Positions 51,329-61,178 of a DNA stretch of 64,000 nt are shown here, piece by piece. A program made the position numbers and the translations under genes. This DNA is from Vulcaniibacterium gelatinicum (lineage in GTDB: Bacteria; Pseudomonadota; Gammaproteobacteria; Xanthomonadales; Xanthomonadaceae), in assembly GCF_008033445.1 (NCBI RefSeq), contig NZ_VNKO01000009.1, positions 1 to 64,000 on the forward strand. The letters are read 5' to 3'. How positions within the stretch are numbered: the first letter of the stretch is position 1; each line of letters begins with the position of its first letter. The notes under the pieces are model-generated. The model searched no databases. It saw nothing but the letters and a program-made list of their open reading frames with translations, and had not been told where the DNA came from.

Positions 51329-52321
51329 TCATCGGAAGTCGAAGCTGAAGGCGACCACGTCCGGTGCCGGCTCGACCACCACCAGGGTCACCGCCGCGCT
51401 CTGGCCGGGGGCGATCTCGCGCTGGGCCGGCGGCGCGCCGAGGTATTCGGGCGCGGTGAAGGCGCGCGCGCCGACCGCGCGGCCGTCGAGATCGGACAGG
51501 GTCAGCAGCAGCTGCGGCCACGGCTGCGGCCAGCGCGCATCGTTGCGGAAGCTGGCGTTGACCAGCAGCGTGCCGGGATGGCGCGGATGCGGACGCACTT
51601 CGCGATGCAGCATGGTGAACGCGGCCGGTTCGCGCCACGGCGGCAGGGTGCAGCGCAGCGCCTGGCAGAGCGCGGCGACCAGCGGCCGCCAGCGCGCGTG
51701 CGCGGCGAGCGCATCGCGCTGGGCGAGCAGCAACTGCAGCGCGAGCAGCAGGGCGAGCGCGACCAGCGCGGCCAGTTCCGGCCAGCGCCGGACGGGCGTG
51801 GCGGCCCGGTCGGTGCGGTGGAGGAAGCTCGGGGCGGGCGCGGCATCGGCAGCCGGCATCGCCGCAGGTGCCGGCGCGGCTTCGGGAATGGTCGTGTGCG
51901 CAACGGCCTCGTCCTGCACGGGTGCGGAGCCGACGGCTTCGGCCTGGACCACCCCCGCGTCCGCCGCTTCCGCGACGCTCGCCGATGGCTGCGCCGTGCC
52001 GGCCGCCTGTTCCGCGGCGCGGGCCGCGGCGCCGTTGCGGCGCGTGCGCGGCTTGCGCGGCTTTGCGGCCGGCGCGACCGGCTCGACGGCGGCCGGGACG
52101 GCGTCGCTGTCGGATTCGGGCGGTGTGTCCGCCGGCGGGGGCGCGACCGAGGGCAGGGTCGCGGTCGCGAACGGATCCAGCGGCATGGCTGCGGCGGGCG
52201 CTGGCGTCTCCGGCAAGGGCGCCTGCACCGGGCCGCCGCACTTCGGGCACTGCGGCGGCGGCGCGCCGGTGCGCGGATCGGTGCCGACCAGGAACTGGCA
52301 GTGCGGGCACAGGACGAACAT
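51329..52321 (-). CDS. Zinc-ribbon / DUF3426 membrane protein
   Basis: A 330-residue protein with an N-terminal zinc ribbon (C5, C8, C25, C28: LCPHCQ, QCPKCGG). A long low-complexity Ala/Pro region, one membrane helix (LAALVALALLLALQLLLAQ) and a C-terminal DUF3426 beta domain follow. The family is found between prmA and fis in many beta- and gammaproteobacteria; its role is unknown. It starts 26 bases after prmA ends, so cotranscription is likely. Confidence 0.9.
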   Translation of the reverse strand: MFVLCPHCQFLVGTDPRTGAPPPQCPKCGGPVQAPLPETPAPAAAMPLDPFATATLPSVAPPPADTPPESDSDAVPAAVEPVAPAAKPRKPRTRRNGAAARAAEQAAGTAQPSASVAEAADAGVVQAEAVGSAPVQDEAVAHTTIPEAAPAPAAMPAADAAPAPSFLHRTDRAATPVRRWPELAALVALALLLALQLLLAQRDALAAHARWRPLVAALCQALRCTLPPWREPAAFTMLHREVRPHPRHPGTLLVNASFRNDARWPQPWPQLLLTLSDLDGRAVGARAFTAPEYLGAPPAQREIAPGQSAAVTLVVVEPAPDVVAFSFDFR

Positions 52322-52347
52322 GCGTCCTATTCAATCACGCGCGCGGC

Positions 52348-53268
52348 TCAGGCACCGCGCACCCCGTCGATGCGGATCCAGTCCTCGCGCCGCTCGACCG
52401 CGAGCGCGTCGAACCACTCGCCGTAGCGCTCCAGCAGTGCCTCCTCCTGCCCGGCAAGGATCCCGGACAGCGCGATCCGCCCGCCCGGCGCCACCCGCGC
52501 CGCCAGTTGCGGCGCCAGCGCGTCGAGGGCGGAGGCGAGGATGTTGGCCACCACCACCGGATAGGTGGCGGCGGGCTCGGCTTCCGGCGCGTACACCGCG
52601 AGCCGGTCGGCGACGCCGTTGCGCTGCGCGTTGTCGCGGGTGGCCAGCAGCGCCTGCGGGTCGTTGTCCACGCCCACCGCCCGGGCCGCGCCGAGCTTGA
52701 GCGCGGCCAGGGCCAGGATCCCGCTGCCGCAGCCGAAGTCGAGCACGGTGGCGCCCTCGAGCGCGCCTTCCGCCGCCAGCGCGTCGAGCCATTCCAGGCA
52801 CAGCGCGGTGGTCGGGTGCGTGCCCGAGCCGAATGCCAGGCCCGGATCCAGGCGCACCACCGCCGCGTCCGCGGCCTGCGCCTGCGTCGGCAATTCGCGG
52901 TTCCACGGCACGATCCAGGTGCGCGTGCCGAAGCGCAGCGGTTCGTAGCGATCCATCCAGGCCCGCTCCCAGTCCTGGTCCTCGACCTTGCGGAAGCCGG
53001 CCTGCGTCCAGTCGAGGCCGGGATCGAAGGCGTCCAGCGCCGCCAGCAGCAACAGCGCGTCGGTGTCGTGCGGGAACAGCGCGCTGAGCGCGACTTCGCC
53101 CCACAGCGGCGTCTCGCCCACGCCCGGCTCCAGGATCGCGCGTTCGTTCGGCGTCTGCGCGTCGGCGTCGAGCAGCGTCACCGCCAGCGCGCCCACGTCC
53201 TCCAGCGCGCGCTCGTAACGCGGCTGCGCGTCGGCACGGCAGCGCAGGGTCAGTTCGAGGAAGGGCAT
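52348..53268 (-). CDS. prmA: Ribosomal protein L11 methyltransferase
   Basis: PrmA trimethylates lysines and the N-terminus of ribosomal protein L11. The 306-residue protein begins [19 protein letters not shown]. It has the SAM-binding motif [20 protein letters not shown], the post-I acidic VGVDNDPQA and the NIL-type motif VVANILAS. Length is close to E. coli PrmA (293). It heads the prmA-DUF3426-fis-purH gene block. Confidence 0.96.
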   Translation of the reverse strand: MPFLELTLRCRADAQPRYERALEDVGALAVTLLDADAQTPNERAILEPGVGETPLWGEVALSALFPHDTDALLLLAALDAFDPGLDWTQAGFRKVEDQDWERAWMDRYEPLRFGTRTWIVPWNRELPTQAQAADAAVVRLDPGLAFGSGTHPTTALCLEWLDALAAEGALEGATVLDFGCGSGILALAALKLGAARAVGVDNDPQALLATRDNAQRNGVADRLAVYAPEAEPAATYPVVVANILASALDALAPQLAARVAPGGRIALSGILAGQEEALLERYGEWFDALAVERREDWIRIDGVRGA

Positions 53269-53282
53269 GGCGGGCGCACGGC

Positions 53283-53305
53283 GGGGACGGGGCGCTATCG
53301 TCCCC
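53283..53305. repeat. Inverted repeat upstream of prmA
   Basis: GGGGACG (53283-53289) and CGTCCCC (53299-53305) are perfect seven-base arms around a nine-base loop, 15 bases before the prmA start. It lies between the unknown membrane gene and prmA. It may be a terminator stem, although there is no T-run, or a leader hairpin. Confidence 0.4.
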
Positions 53306-53334
53306 GTCCGCGCCGGGGCGAGGCAAGCGCAGCG

Positions 53335-54033
53335 TCAGGCCTCGGCGCGCTCCTGTGCGTGCCGTTCCAGGATCCAGTCCTGGCGCCGGCGCAGGATGCG
53401 CACGCCGTCGTGGAGGTAGCCGAGCGCGAACAGCAGCGACAGGCCGATCGGCAGCAGGTGCCAGCCCCGCGCCAGCATCCAGTCCGGGCGCGCGTGGATC
53501 AGCCACCAGGTGCCGCCCTGCAGCGCGACCGTGGCCGGCATCAGCCAGCGGATGTTGAGCCGCTGGTCGCGCACGATGTCGGCCAGCAGGGCGCGCTCGC
53601 CGGGCGTGCGGAAATCGTCGGCGTGCCGGCGCAGGATCCGCAGATCCCAGGCATACAGGCCCCACACCGCCGCCGCGTACAGCGCGTTGAGCGCGAACCA
53701 GTGCGCGGGATCGCCGACCTGGCTGAGCGCGGCGGCCTCGATCAGGGTCGCGGCGAAGTACAGGAAGGTGTGGCCGAACTCGAGCGGCCAGCCGATGAAC
53801 GACAGGGTGTGGATCAGCGAGCGCGACCAGAAGATCAGGATCACCAGCAGGCCGGTGAACACGTACGGCCAGCTCTGCCACTGCAACTGCACCAGCGGCT
53901 GCACCGCGTTGGTCGCCAGCACGCCCAGCGCCAGACCCTGGATGATGCTGATCAGGGTCAGTTCGATGCCGATGACGGTCTGGTCGAGCTGGGTCTTGGC
54001 GGCGCGGCGGTGGTCGCGGCGGTCGGCGGCCAT
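53335..54033 (-). CDS. Unknown multi-pass membrane protein
   Basis: A 232-residue protein with about six hydrophobic segments (such as IELTLISIIQGLALGVLATN, YVFTGLLVILIFWS, GTFTWLLIH-like regions near the end). I recognise no family. The start MAADRRDHRRAAKTQLDQT gives a charged cytoplasmic N-terminus. It lies 22 bases after the unknown exported protein gene, so the two are probably cotranscribed. Confidence 0.75.
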   Translation of the reverse strand: MAADRRDHRRAAKTQLDQTVIGIELTLISIIQGLALGVLATNAVQPLVQLQWQSWPYVFTGLLVILIFWSRSLIHTLSFIGWPLEFGHTFLYFAATLIEAAALSQVGDPAHWFALNALYAAAVWGLYAWDLRILRRHADDFRTPGERALLADIVRDQRLNIRWLMPATVALQGGTWWLIHARPDWMLARGWHLLPIGLSLLFALGYLHDGVRILRRRQDWILERHAQERAEA

Positions 54034-54055
54034 GGGCGAGGTCCGGGCCGCGGGC

Positions 54056-55300
54056 TCAGCCGCCGCCGAGCAGGCCGCGCAGCAGCCGCTTCACCGGTTT
54101 CTCTTCCGGTTGCGCGGGCGCGTCCTGGTCCTCGCCGGGCCGTTCCGCCGCGGCGACGTCCATGCCGAGCATCGCGGTGGCGGTGGACTTGTTGCGCACG
54201 CGCACGCTCCATTCCGGTTTCCACGCCGCCGCGGCCTTCGGGTCGGACGGCCGCGGCGGCCAGACGATGTGATCCTCGGGGCCGAAGGCGATCATCTGCA
54301 GCATGCCGCCGCCGGCGCCGCGCGCGCCCGGCGCGGCGAAGATGCCCTTGGGCATCGCGCAGGACGTCACCGACGGCGCGAGCAGCACCTTCTCCCGGAT
54401 CCAGCGCTCCACGGTCGCCGGCGGCAGGTAGCCGAAGATACCCATGCCGGCGTCGGCGGTCTCCGCGCTGCTCCAGAACACCATCGCGTCGCCCTGCATG
54501 CCCATCGCGTGCAGGAAATAGCCGCGCGCGCGGTCCACCGGCTGCCACGACCAGGTCTGTCCGCCGTCGAGGCTGCCGCTGCCGCGCAGCGCGATCGCCG
54601 GCATGAAGTCGTGCTGCGGGGTGAGGGTGAACTGCAGCGACTCGGGCACCTTCGCACCGACGATGCGGTGCTCGCCGGCCAGCGAGGCGCCCTGCGGCAC
54701 CATCTTGCGATGGCGTTCGTTCGGCCACAGCGCGTACGAGGGCCCGACGTCCACGCCGCCGTCCGGCACGTAGCGGCCTTGCATCGCGCCGCTCATGCGC
54801 ACCTGGCCGTCCTTGACGTCGATCCGGATCTCGCGTGGCTGGCCGGGGCGCACGGTCGGGCTGCAACCCCAATAGATCAGGATCCGCACCGCGCCATCCT
54901 GCAGCTGCGGGCGCGGGGAGGGGCCGGGCTCGCCCTTCGGCTCCGCCTTCGGCGGCAGCAGCGGCAGGCTCTTGCCCAGCTTCAGGCTGGCGGGGATCAG
55001 GTCCTCGGCCTCGACGCCGGGGTTGAGCCGGTTCAGCAGGGCGATGTCCACGTAGCGCCCGGGCAGCGCGGACACGCGCGCGGCGCCGTAGTGGTTCTGC
55101 ATCGCGCCGCCGCCGAACACGCCCATCGCGGCGCGGCCGAGGCCGCCGAGTTCCGGCATGCCGGGCATGCTGTGGGTGGCCACGTCCAGCCACAGCTGGG
55201 TCGGCGGGGTCTGGCCCTGCTGGCTGGCGGCGGGCAGGGCCGCCGCCAGGCCGATGGCGACAGCGAGAAGGAGCGGGCGGAAGCGACGGCGTGACGGCAT
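54056..55300 (-). CDS. Unknown exported protein
   Basis: A 414-residue protein with a clear signal peptide (MPSRRRFRPLLLAVAIGLAA, cleavage near ASQQGQ). I recognise no domain. Visible features are repeated Met-rich stretches (SMPGMPELGG, MGVFGGGAMQ), a beta-rich middle, an isolated YWGCSP segment and an acidic C-terminal tail ending KPVKRLLRGLLGGG. The start at 55300 is chosen because it opens the signal peptide; the frame is open further up. It lies 118 bases past accC in the same orientation. Confidence 0.75.
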   Translation of the reverse strand: MPSRRRFRPLLLAVAIGLAAALPAASQQGQTPPTQLWLDVATHSMPGMPELGGLGRAAMGVFGGGAMQNHYGAARVSALPGRYVDIALLNRLNPGVEAEDLIPASLKLGKSLPLLPPKAEPKGEPGPSPRPQLQDGAVRILIYWGCSPTVRPGQPREIRIDVKDGQVRMSGAMQGRYVPDGGVDVGPSYALWPNERHRKMVPQGASLAGEHRIVGAKVPESLQFTLTPQHDFMPAIALRGSGSLDGGQTWSWQPVDRARGYFLHAMGMQGDAMVFWSSAETADAGMGIFGYLPPATVERWIREKVLLAPSVTSCAMPKGIFAAPGARGAGGGMLQMIAFGPEDHIVWPPRPSDPKAAAAWKPEWSVRVRNKSTATAMLGMDVAAAERPGEDQDAPAQPEEKPVKRLLRGLLGGG

Positions 55301-55418
55301 GGAAACCTCGCGGCGGTGACGGAATGCGCAGGACGCACTCGGCAGGGAACGCGAACCCGGCCGCCCTGCGGTCACCGGCGCACCGCCGCTTCCCGCGCCG
55401 CGCGACAGGCGCCGCGCG

Positions 55419-56786
<1,368 letters not shown>

Positions 56787-56791
56787 GGACG

Positions 56792-57274
56792 TCACCCGAT
56801 CACGAACAGGGGCTGGTCGAACTCCACCGGCTGGCCGCTCTCGACCAGGATCTTGAGCACGGTGCCGGAGACGTCGGCCTCGATCGGGTTGAACATCTTC
56901 ATCGCCTCGATGATGCCGAGCGTCTCGCCGGCCTTGACCTGCTGGCCGACGCTGACGAACGCCGGCTTGTCCGGCGCCGGCGAGGCGTAGAACGTGCCCA
57001 CCATCGGCGCGCGCACGATGTGGCCCTCGGGCAGGTCGGCGTGCGGCTTGGCGTGGCCGCCGGTGGCGGCCTCGGTCGGGCCGTGCATCGGCATCGCCGC
57101 CGGCGCGCGCTGCTCGACCACCATCGGCGCGGCGACCGCCGGGCCGCTGACCGCCACGCCGCCCTTGGGTACGCGCGCCAGGCGCACCGACTCCTCGCCT
57201 TCCTTGATCTCGATTTCGGCGAGGTTGGATTCTTCCAGGAGGTCGATCAGTTTCTTGATCTTGCGCAGGTCCAT
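56792..57274 (-). CDS. accB: Biotin carboxyl carrier protein of acetyl-CoA carboxylase
   Basis: AccB carries biotin between the carboxylase and transferase. The 160-residue protein begins [20 protein letters not shown]. It has a Pro/Ala linker and the biotinyl domain with K126 in EAMKM. The thumb region ([13 protein letters not shown]) is present. The ATG at 57274 is the family start. It is five bases from the accC start and 55 bases downstream of aroQ. Confidence 0.97.
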   Translation of the reverse strand: MDLRKIKKLIDLLEESNLAEIEIKEGEESVRLARVPKGGVAVSGPAVAAPMVVEQRAPAAMPMHGPTEAATGGHAKPHADLPEGHIVRAPMVGTFYASPAPDKPAFVSVGQQVKAGETLGIIEAMKMFNPIEADVSGTVLKILVESGQPVEFDQPLFVIG

Positions 57275-57329
57275 GTGGGCCTCTCTCGGTGGTGCTCCCG
57301 CGGACGGGAGCATGGAAGGGGAACTCGGG

Positions 57330-57776
57330 TCAGGCGCCGGCTTCGAGGCGGCCGATCGCCGCGGCCAGGGCCAGGTCGTAGCTGAGCGGGCCGAAGCCGG
57401 CGACCACGCCCACGGCGAGGTCGCTGAAGTAGCTGGTGCGGCGGAACGACTCGCGCGCGTGCGGATTGGACAGGTGCACCTCGATGAAGGGGATCGCGAC
57501 CGCCGCCAGGGCGTCGCGCAGTGCCACCGAGGTGTGGGTGAATGCGGCCGGGTTGATCAGGATGAAGGCGGTGCCGTCGTGGCGCGCCGCCTGCACCCGG
57601 GCGACCAGTTCATGTTCGGCGTTGGACTGGAAGCTCTCCAGCGCATGGCCGGCCGCGGCGGCGCGGCGGGCGAGCCCGGCGTCGAGTTCGGCCAGCGTGG
57701 CGCGGCCGTAGATCTCCGGCTCGCGGGTGCCGAGCAGGTTGAGGTTCGGACCGTGCAGGACCAGCAGCTTCGCCAT
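57330..57776 (-). CDS. aroQ: 3-dehydroquinate dehydratase, type II
   Basis: AroQ converts 3-dehydroquinate to 3-dehydroshikimate in the shikimate pathway. The 148-residue protein has the type II motifs [17 protein letters not shown] (with the catalytic Tyr) and [18 protein letters not shown]. The catalytic His is in [13 protein letters not shown]. It is first in the aroQ-accB-accC operon. A -10-like CAGACT (minus strand, 57815-57820) lies about 40 bases upstream. Confidence 0.97.
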   Translation of the reverse strand: MAKLLVLHGPNLNLLGTREPEIYGRATLAELDAGLARRAAAAGHALESFQSNAEHELVARVQAARHDGTAFILINPAAFTHTSVALRDALAAVAIPFIEVHLSNPHARESFRRTSYFSDLAVGVVAGFGPLSYDLALAAAIGRLEAGA

Positions 57777-58046
57777 CGCGGAACTCTCACCCCGGCACCG
57801 GCCGAGGGACGGGCAGTCTGCGCGATCGCAGGGATGGTGTCCAGATCGCCGACGTTCGCCGGACTTCGGCCAAGGTTGGAGTAGCTGCTCTAACGCCTTG
57901 TCGGAGCAGGGGTGTTTGAACGGTTTCCGGGGTGGAAGACGCCGATCCGCAAGCGGGGCGCGGCTCGGGGGGCTGCCTTGCCGGTGGCCGCCAAGGACAG
58001 GGGCGGCATTCTGGCCGCATTCATCTTGCCGGGGCGCCGTTCGGTT
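57777..58046. other. Intergenic region between aroQ and the TonB receptor
   Basis: No gene is supported here. The left end should hold the aroQ promoter (CAGACT near 57815). The middle is GC-rich without clear repeats. The right end runs into the receptor promoter. Short ORFs on both strands look like chance products. Confidence 0.6.
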
Positions 58047-58075
58047 TGCATTTACTTTCCTGCCCTGCTAAAACT
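58047..58075 (+). promoter_or_regulatory. Promoter of the TonB receptor gene
   Basis: TTGCAT (58047-58052), a 17-base spacer and TAAAAC (58070-58075) make a plausible sigma-70 promoter in an AT-rich patch, 46 bases before the ATG at 58121. No Fur-like box overlaps it. Confidence 0.55.
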
Positions 58076-58120
58076 CGCGGTTCCTTTTAACCAGTGCATA
58101 ACAGTGGGGGGCGCAAGCAC

Positions 58121-61033
58121 ATGCAGGTTGCACGCAAGTCGTTGAAGTTGAATCGGTTGCCGCTCGTCGCAGCGGTTCTGGGTTGCCTCTATGCCCCGCT
58201 CGTGCTGGCCCAGGAGCCGGCGCAAGAGGAGCAGCGTCAGGACGAAACCGAGCAAGCCGAGGCCAAGAAGGAAGAGGCCACCACCCTCGACAAGGTCCAG
58301 GTCACCGGCTCGATGCTGCGGCGCCTGGGCTTCGACACCATCTCGCCGGTGCAGGTGATCACCGCCGACACCAGCGCCGATGTCGGCCAGTTGGACACCA
58401 CCACCATCCTGCAGACCACCAATGTGGCCTCGGGCTCCACCCAGATCAGCAACCAGTTCTCCGGCTTCGTGATCGAGGGCGGCAACGGTGTGCAGACCCT
58501 GGCGCTGCGCGGCTTGGGCGCCAACCGCACCCTGGTGCTGCTCGATGGCCGGCGCCCCGGCCCGGCCGGCACCCGTGGCCAGGTTGGCGCATTCGACCTG
58601 AACGTCATCCCGAGCATCATCCTGCAGCGCGCGGAGATCCTGAAGGACGGTGGCGGCTCGATCTACGGCTCCGACGCGGTGGCCGGCGTGGTCAACCTGA
58701 TCACCCGCAAGTCGGTGGATCGTCCCGAGCTGACCGTGGACGCCAACCTGCCCTTCGAAAGCGGCGGCTCGCGCTTCAACCTGTCTGGCGCTACCGGCTG
58801 GAACTTCGACAGCGGCAACATCGTCGCCGCCTTCCAGTACTACCAGATGCAGCCGCTGCAGGTCGGCGACCGCGACTTCTTCCGCTGTGACCATGACCTG
58901 GTGCGCGACGCCAACGGCAACCTGCTGCCGTTCGAGGACCGCTCGCCCACGCGCGGCACGCCGAACGAGGGCTGCCGCAACTTCGGCATCTTCAACGCCG
59001 TCGACGACTTCGGGTTGCCGGCCGCCAACCGGCGCTACGGACGGTCTCCGGACGGCGTGACTCAGGGCCCGATTCCGGGCTATCGCCTGGTTCGCGTCGT
59101 CAATGCCAACCCGGCCGCTGGCACGCCGGCGTTCTACGAGCAGTCCTTCTACCTTGAGGCCCAGAACGAGGCACACATCTACTCGGCCCAGGAGCGGCTG
59201 AGCCTGTTCGCCGCAGCCGATTTCAGTCTCGGCAGCGTGGACTGGAGCGGCCAGTTGCTCTACACCAGTCGCGAGACCAAGTCGCGTCGCTTCCGCCAGT
59301 TCTTCCCGGTGGTGGACGGCCGTCCCTTCGGCTTCCGTGGGCTGGCACGTCCGCTGATGCCGTTCCGCTCGGACCAGAACGTCGACGTCGACTTCCTCTA
59401 CCTGTCCTCCAGCTTCGATGGCGGGTTCGGCAGCGACAGCAGCTGGACCTGGCGCTTCGACACCACTTTCTCGCGCTCGGACGGCGACTACAGCGTCCTG
59501 AGCATCAACCGCGACCGCACTGGAGACCTGCTGACGACGCCGGACCGCGACGGCGGCAGCATGCCGATCAACTACTTCGACCCGCGCATCCTGAGCGGCG
59601 AGGCCATGGGGGCCCTGGTGGATGCCGTCGGCCAGTGGCATACCGGCAACACGGTGTATGACCAGTTCGTGGTCAATGCCGTCGCCACCGGCGATCTGTT
59701 CAAGCTGCCAGCAGGCACTGCAGCTGCGGCCGTCGGCGCCGAGTTCCGCCGCATCTCCATCAACGACACCCCGAGCGAACTCGAGCGCACGGGCGGCCTG
59801 TGGGGCCAGAGCTCGGCGATCGGCACGGTCGGCAAGGATTACGTGTACGAGGCGTTCGGCGAGATCGAGGTGCCGCTGCTGGCCAACCTGCCACTGGTCG
59901 AGCAGCTGACCTTCAACGGCTCCGCGCGCGTGTTCAAGTACGACACCGTGGCCGACTCCGACTACGTGTGGAAGGCGGGCATGGGCTGGCAGATCATTCC
60001 GTCCGTCCGCCTGCGCGCCACGCGTGGCACGTCGTACCGTGCGCCGGGCCTGTACGAACTCTTCCTCGGCGACCAGACCGGCTTCCTGAGCCAGTTGTCC
60101 ATCGACCCGTGCGTGCGCTGGGGCGAGAGCAGCAGCCCCACCATCCGCGCCAACTGCCAGGCTGCCGGCATCCCGGCGGACTACGACGGCACCGGCGCGT
60201 CTGCCACGATCGTTTCGGGCGGCGGCTTCGGAGTCCTGAAGCCGGAGACCTCCAAGGCGTTCACCGCGGGCCTCGTGTTCACTCCGAGCTTTGCGAATCT
60301 GAGCGCGTCGGTTGACTACTTCGAGATCGAGGTCAACGACCAGATCGACCGCCTTGGTGCGGCCAACATCGTGGGCAGCTGCTACGGCCTGCCGGTGTTC
60401 CCGAACGCCTTCTGCAATCTGTTCGAGCGCAATTCGGGCAGCCACCCGACCAGTCCGTACAACATCACCACGGTTCGCGATTCCTACATCAACATCAACC
60501 GGCAGCTGAATCGCGGTTACGACCTGAACGTGCGCTGGGACGGCGAGTTCTCCTTCGGCAAGATGGAGGTGGAGAGCCAGTTCACCTACACCATCGAGGA
60601 CCTCGAGCTGCTGTTCGACAGCTCGGAGGCGAGCGGCTACGAGTCCAACGACCTGAACGGCATCGTGACCCGCCCGAAGCTGGTCGGCAACGTGCGCACG
60701 GCGCTCAGGCGCAACGACTGGACCTATACCTGGTTCATGAACTACGTGGGCTCGAGCGAGAACTGGTTCCTCAACCCGGTCGCCCCGTACCGCGGCAACC
60801 AGAACGCGGTGTACGACATCAAGGCCGAGTCCCGTCTGTACCACAGCCTGTCGGTGCGCTACCAGGCCGACAAGTGGGGCGTGCTGTTCGGCATCAACAA
60901 CGTGTTCGACCGGGATCCGCCGACCATGTCGGTCGGTGCCGGCTCCACGCGCTACGGGACGGTTCCGGCGTTTGCCACGCAGTACGACTGGTTCGGCCGT
61001 TCCGCGTTCGTGCGCGTCAACTATCGCTTCTGA
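58121..61033 (+). CDS. TonB-dependent outer-membrane receptor
   Basis: A 970-residue receptor with a signal peptide (LPLVAAVLGCLYAPLVLAQE), then an acidic Glu/Gln-rich segment and a TonB-box-like TTLDKVQVTGS. The plug has LRGLGANRTLVLLDGRR and GSIYGSDAVAGVVNLITRK. The barrel ends VRVNYRF with the terminal Phe typical of outer-membrane proteins. It belongs to the large receptor subfamily common in Xanthomonadaceae and Shewanella. The S9 peptidase gene downstream hints at peptide uptake. Start at 58121 (MQVARKSLKL) follows gtggggggcgc; a GTG at 58094 is possible. Confidence 0.93.
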   Translation: MQVARKSLKLNRLPLVAAVLGCLYAPLVLAQEPAQEEQRQDETEQAEAKKEEATTLDKVQVTGSMLRRLGFDTISPVQVITADTSADVGQLDTTTILQTTNVASGSTQISNQFSGFVIEGGNGVQTLALRGLGANRTLVLLDGRRPGPAGTRGQVGAFDLNVIPSIILQRAEILKDGGGSIYGSDAVAGVVNLITRKSVDRPELTVDANLPFESGGSRFNLSGATGWNFDSGNIVAAFQYYQMQPLQVGDRDFFRCDHDLVRDANGNLLPFEDRSPTRGTPNEGCRNFGIFNAVDDFGLPAANRRYGRSPDGVTQGPIPGYRLVRVVNANPAAGTPAFYEQSFYLEAQNEAHIYSAQERLSLFAAADFSLGSVDWSGQLLYTSRETKSRRFRQFFPVVDGRPFGFRGLARPLMPFRSDQNVDVDFLYLSSSFDGGFGSDSSWTWRFDTTFSRSDGDYSVLSINRDRTGDLLTTPDRDGGSMPINYFDPRILSGEAMGALVDAVGQWHTGNTVYDQFVVNAVATGDLFKLPAGTAAAAVGAEFRRISINDTPSELERTGGLWGQSSAIGTVGKDYVYEAFGEIEVPLLANLPLVEQLTFNGSARVFKYDTVADSDYVWKAGMGWQIIPSVRLRATRGTSYRAPGLYELFLGDQTGFLSQLSIDPCVRWGESSSPTIRANCQAAGIPADYDGTGASATIVSGGGFGVLKPETSKAFTAGLVFTPSFANLSASVDYFEIEVNDQIDRLGAANIVGSCYGLPVFPNAFCNLFERNSGSHPTSPYNITTVRDSYININRQLNRGYDLNVRWDGEFSFGKMEVESQFTYTIEDLELLFDSSEASGYESNDLNGIVTRPKLVGNVRTALRRNDWTYTWFMNYVGSSENWFLNPVAPYRGNQNAVYDIKAESRLYHSLSVRYQADKWGVLFGINNVFDRDPPTMSVGAGSTRYGTVPAFATQYDWFGRSAFVRVNYRF

Positions 61034-61047
61034 GCGGTACTGGCGCT

Positions 61048-61084
61048 GGATGCGGCCGGGGGAAACCCCGGCCGCATCCCTTTG
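61048..61084 (+). terminator. Strong hairpin after the TonB receptor gene
   Basis: GGATGCGGCCGGGG and CCCCGGCCGCATCC are perfect 14-base arms closed by a GAAA tetraloop, followed by ctttgg. It starts 15 bases after the receptor stop. It should end or strongly attenuate transcription into the peptidase gene. Confidence 0.8.
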
Positions 61085-61178
61085 GAGTCAGGGGGCAGCG
61101 TTGCCACGACGCGTGACGTGATCACGGACGGGCGCCGAGGCCGTTGGCCGCAAGTGAAGGATCCACTTCGGAGGAAAC

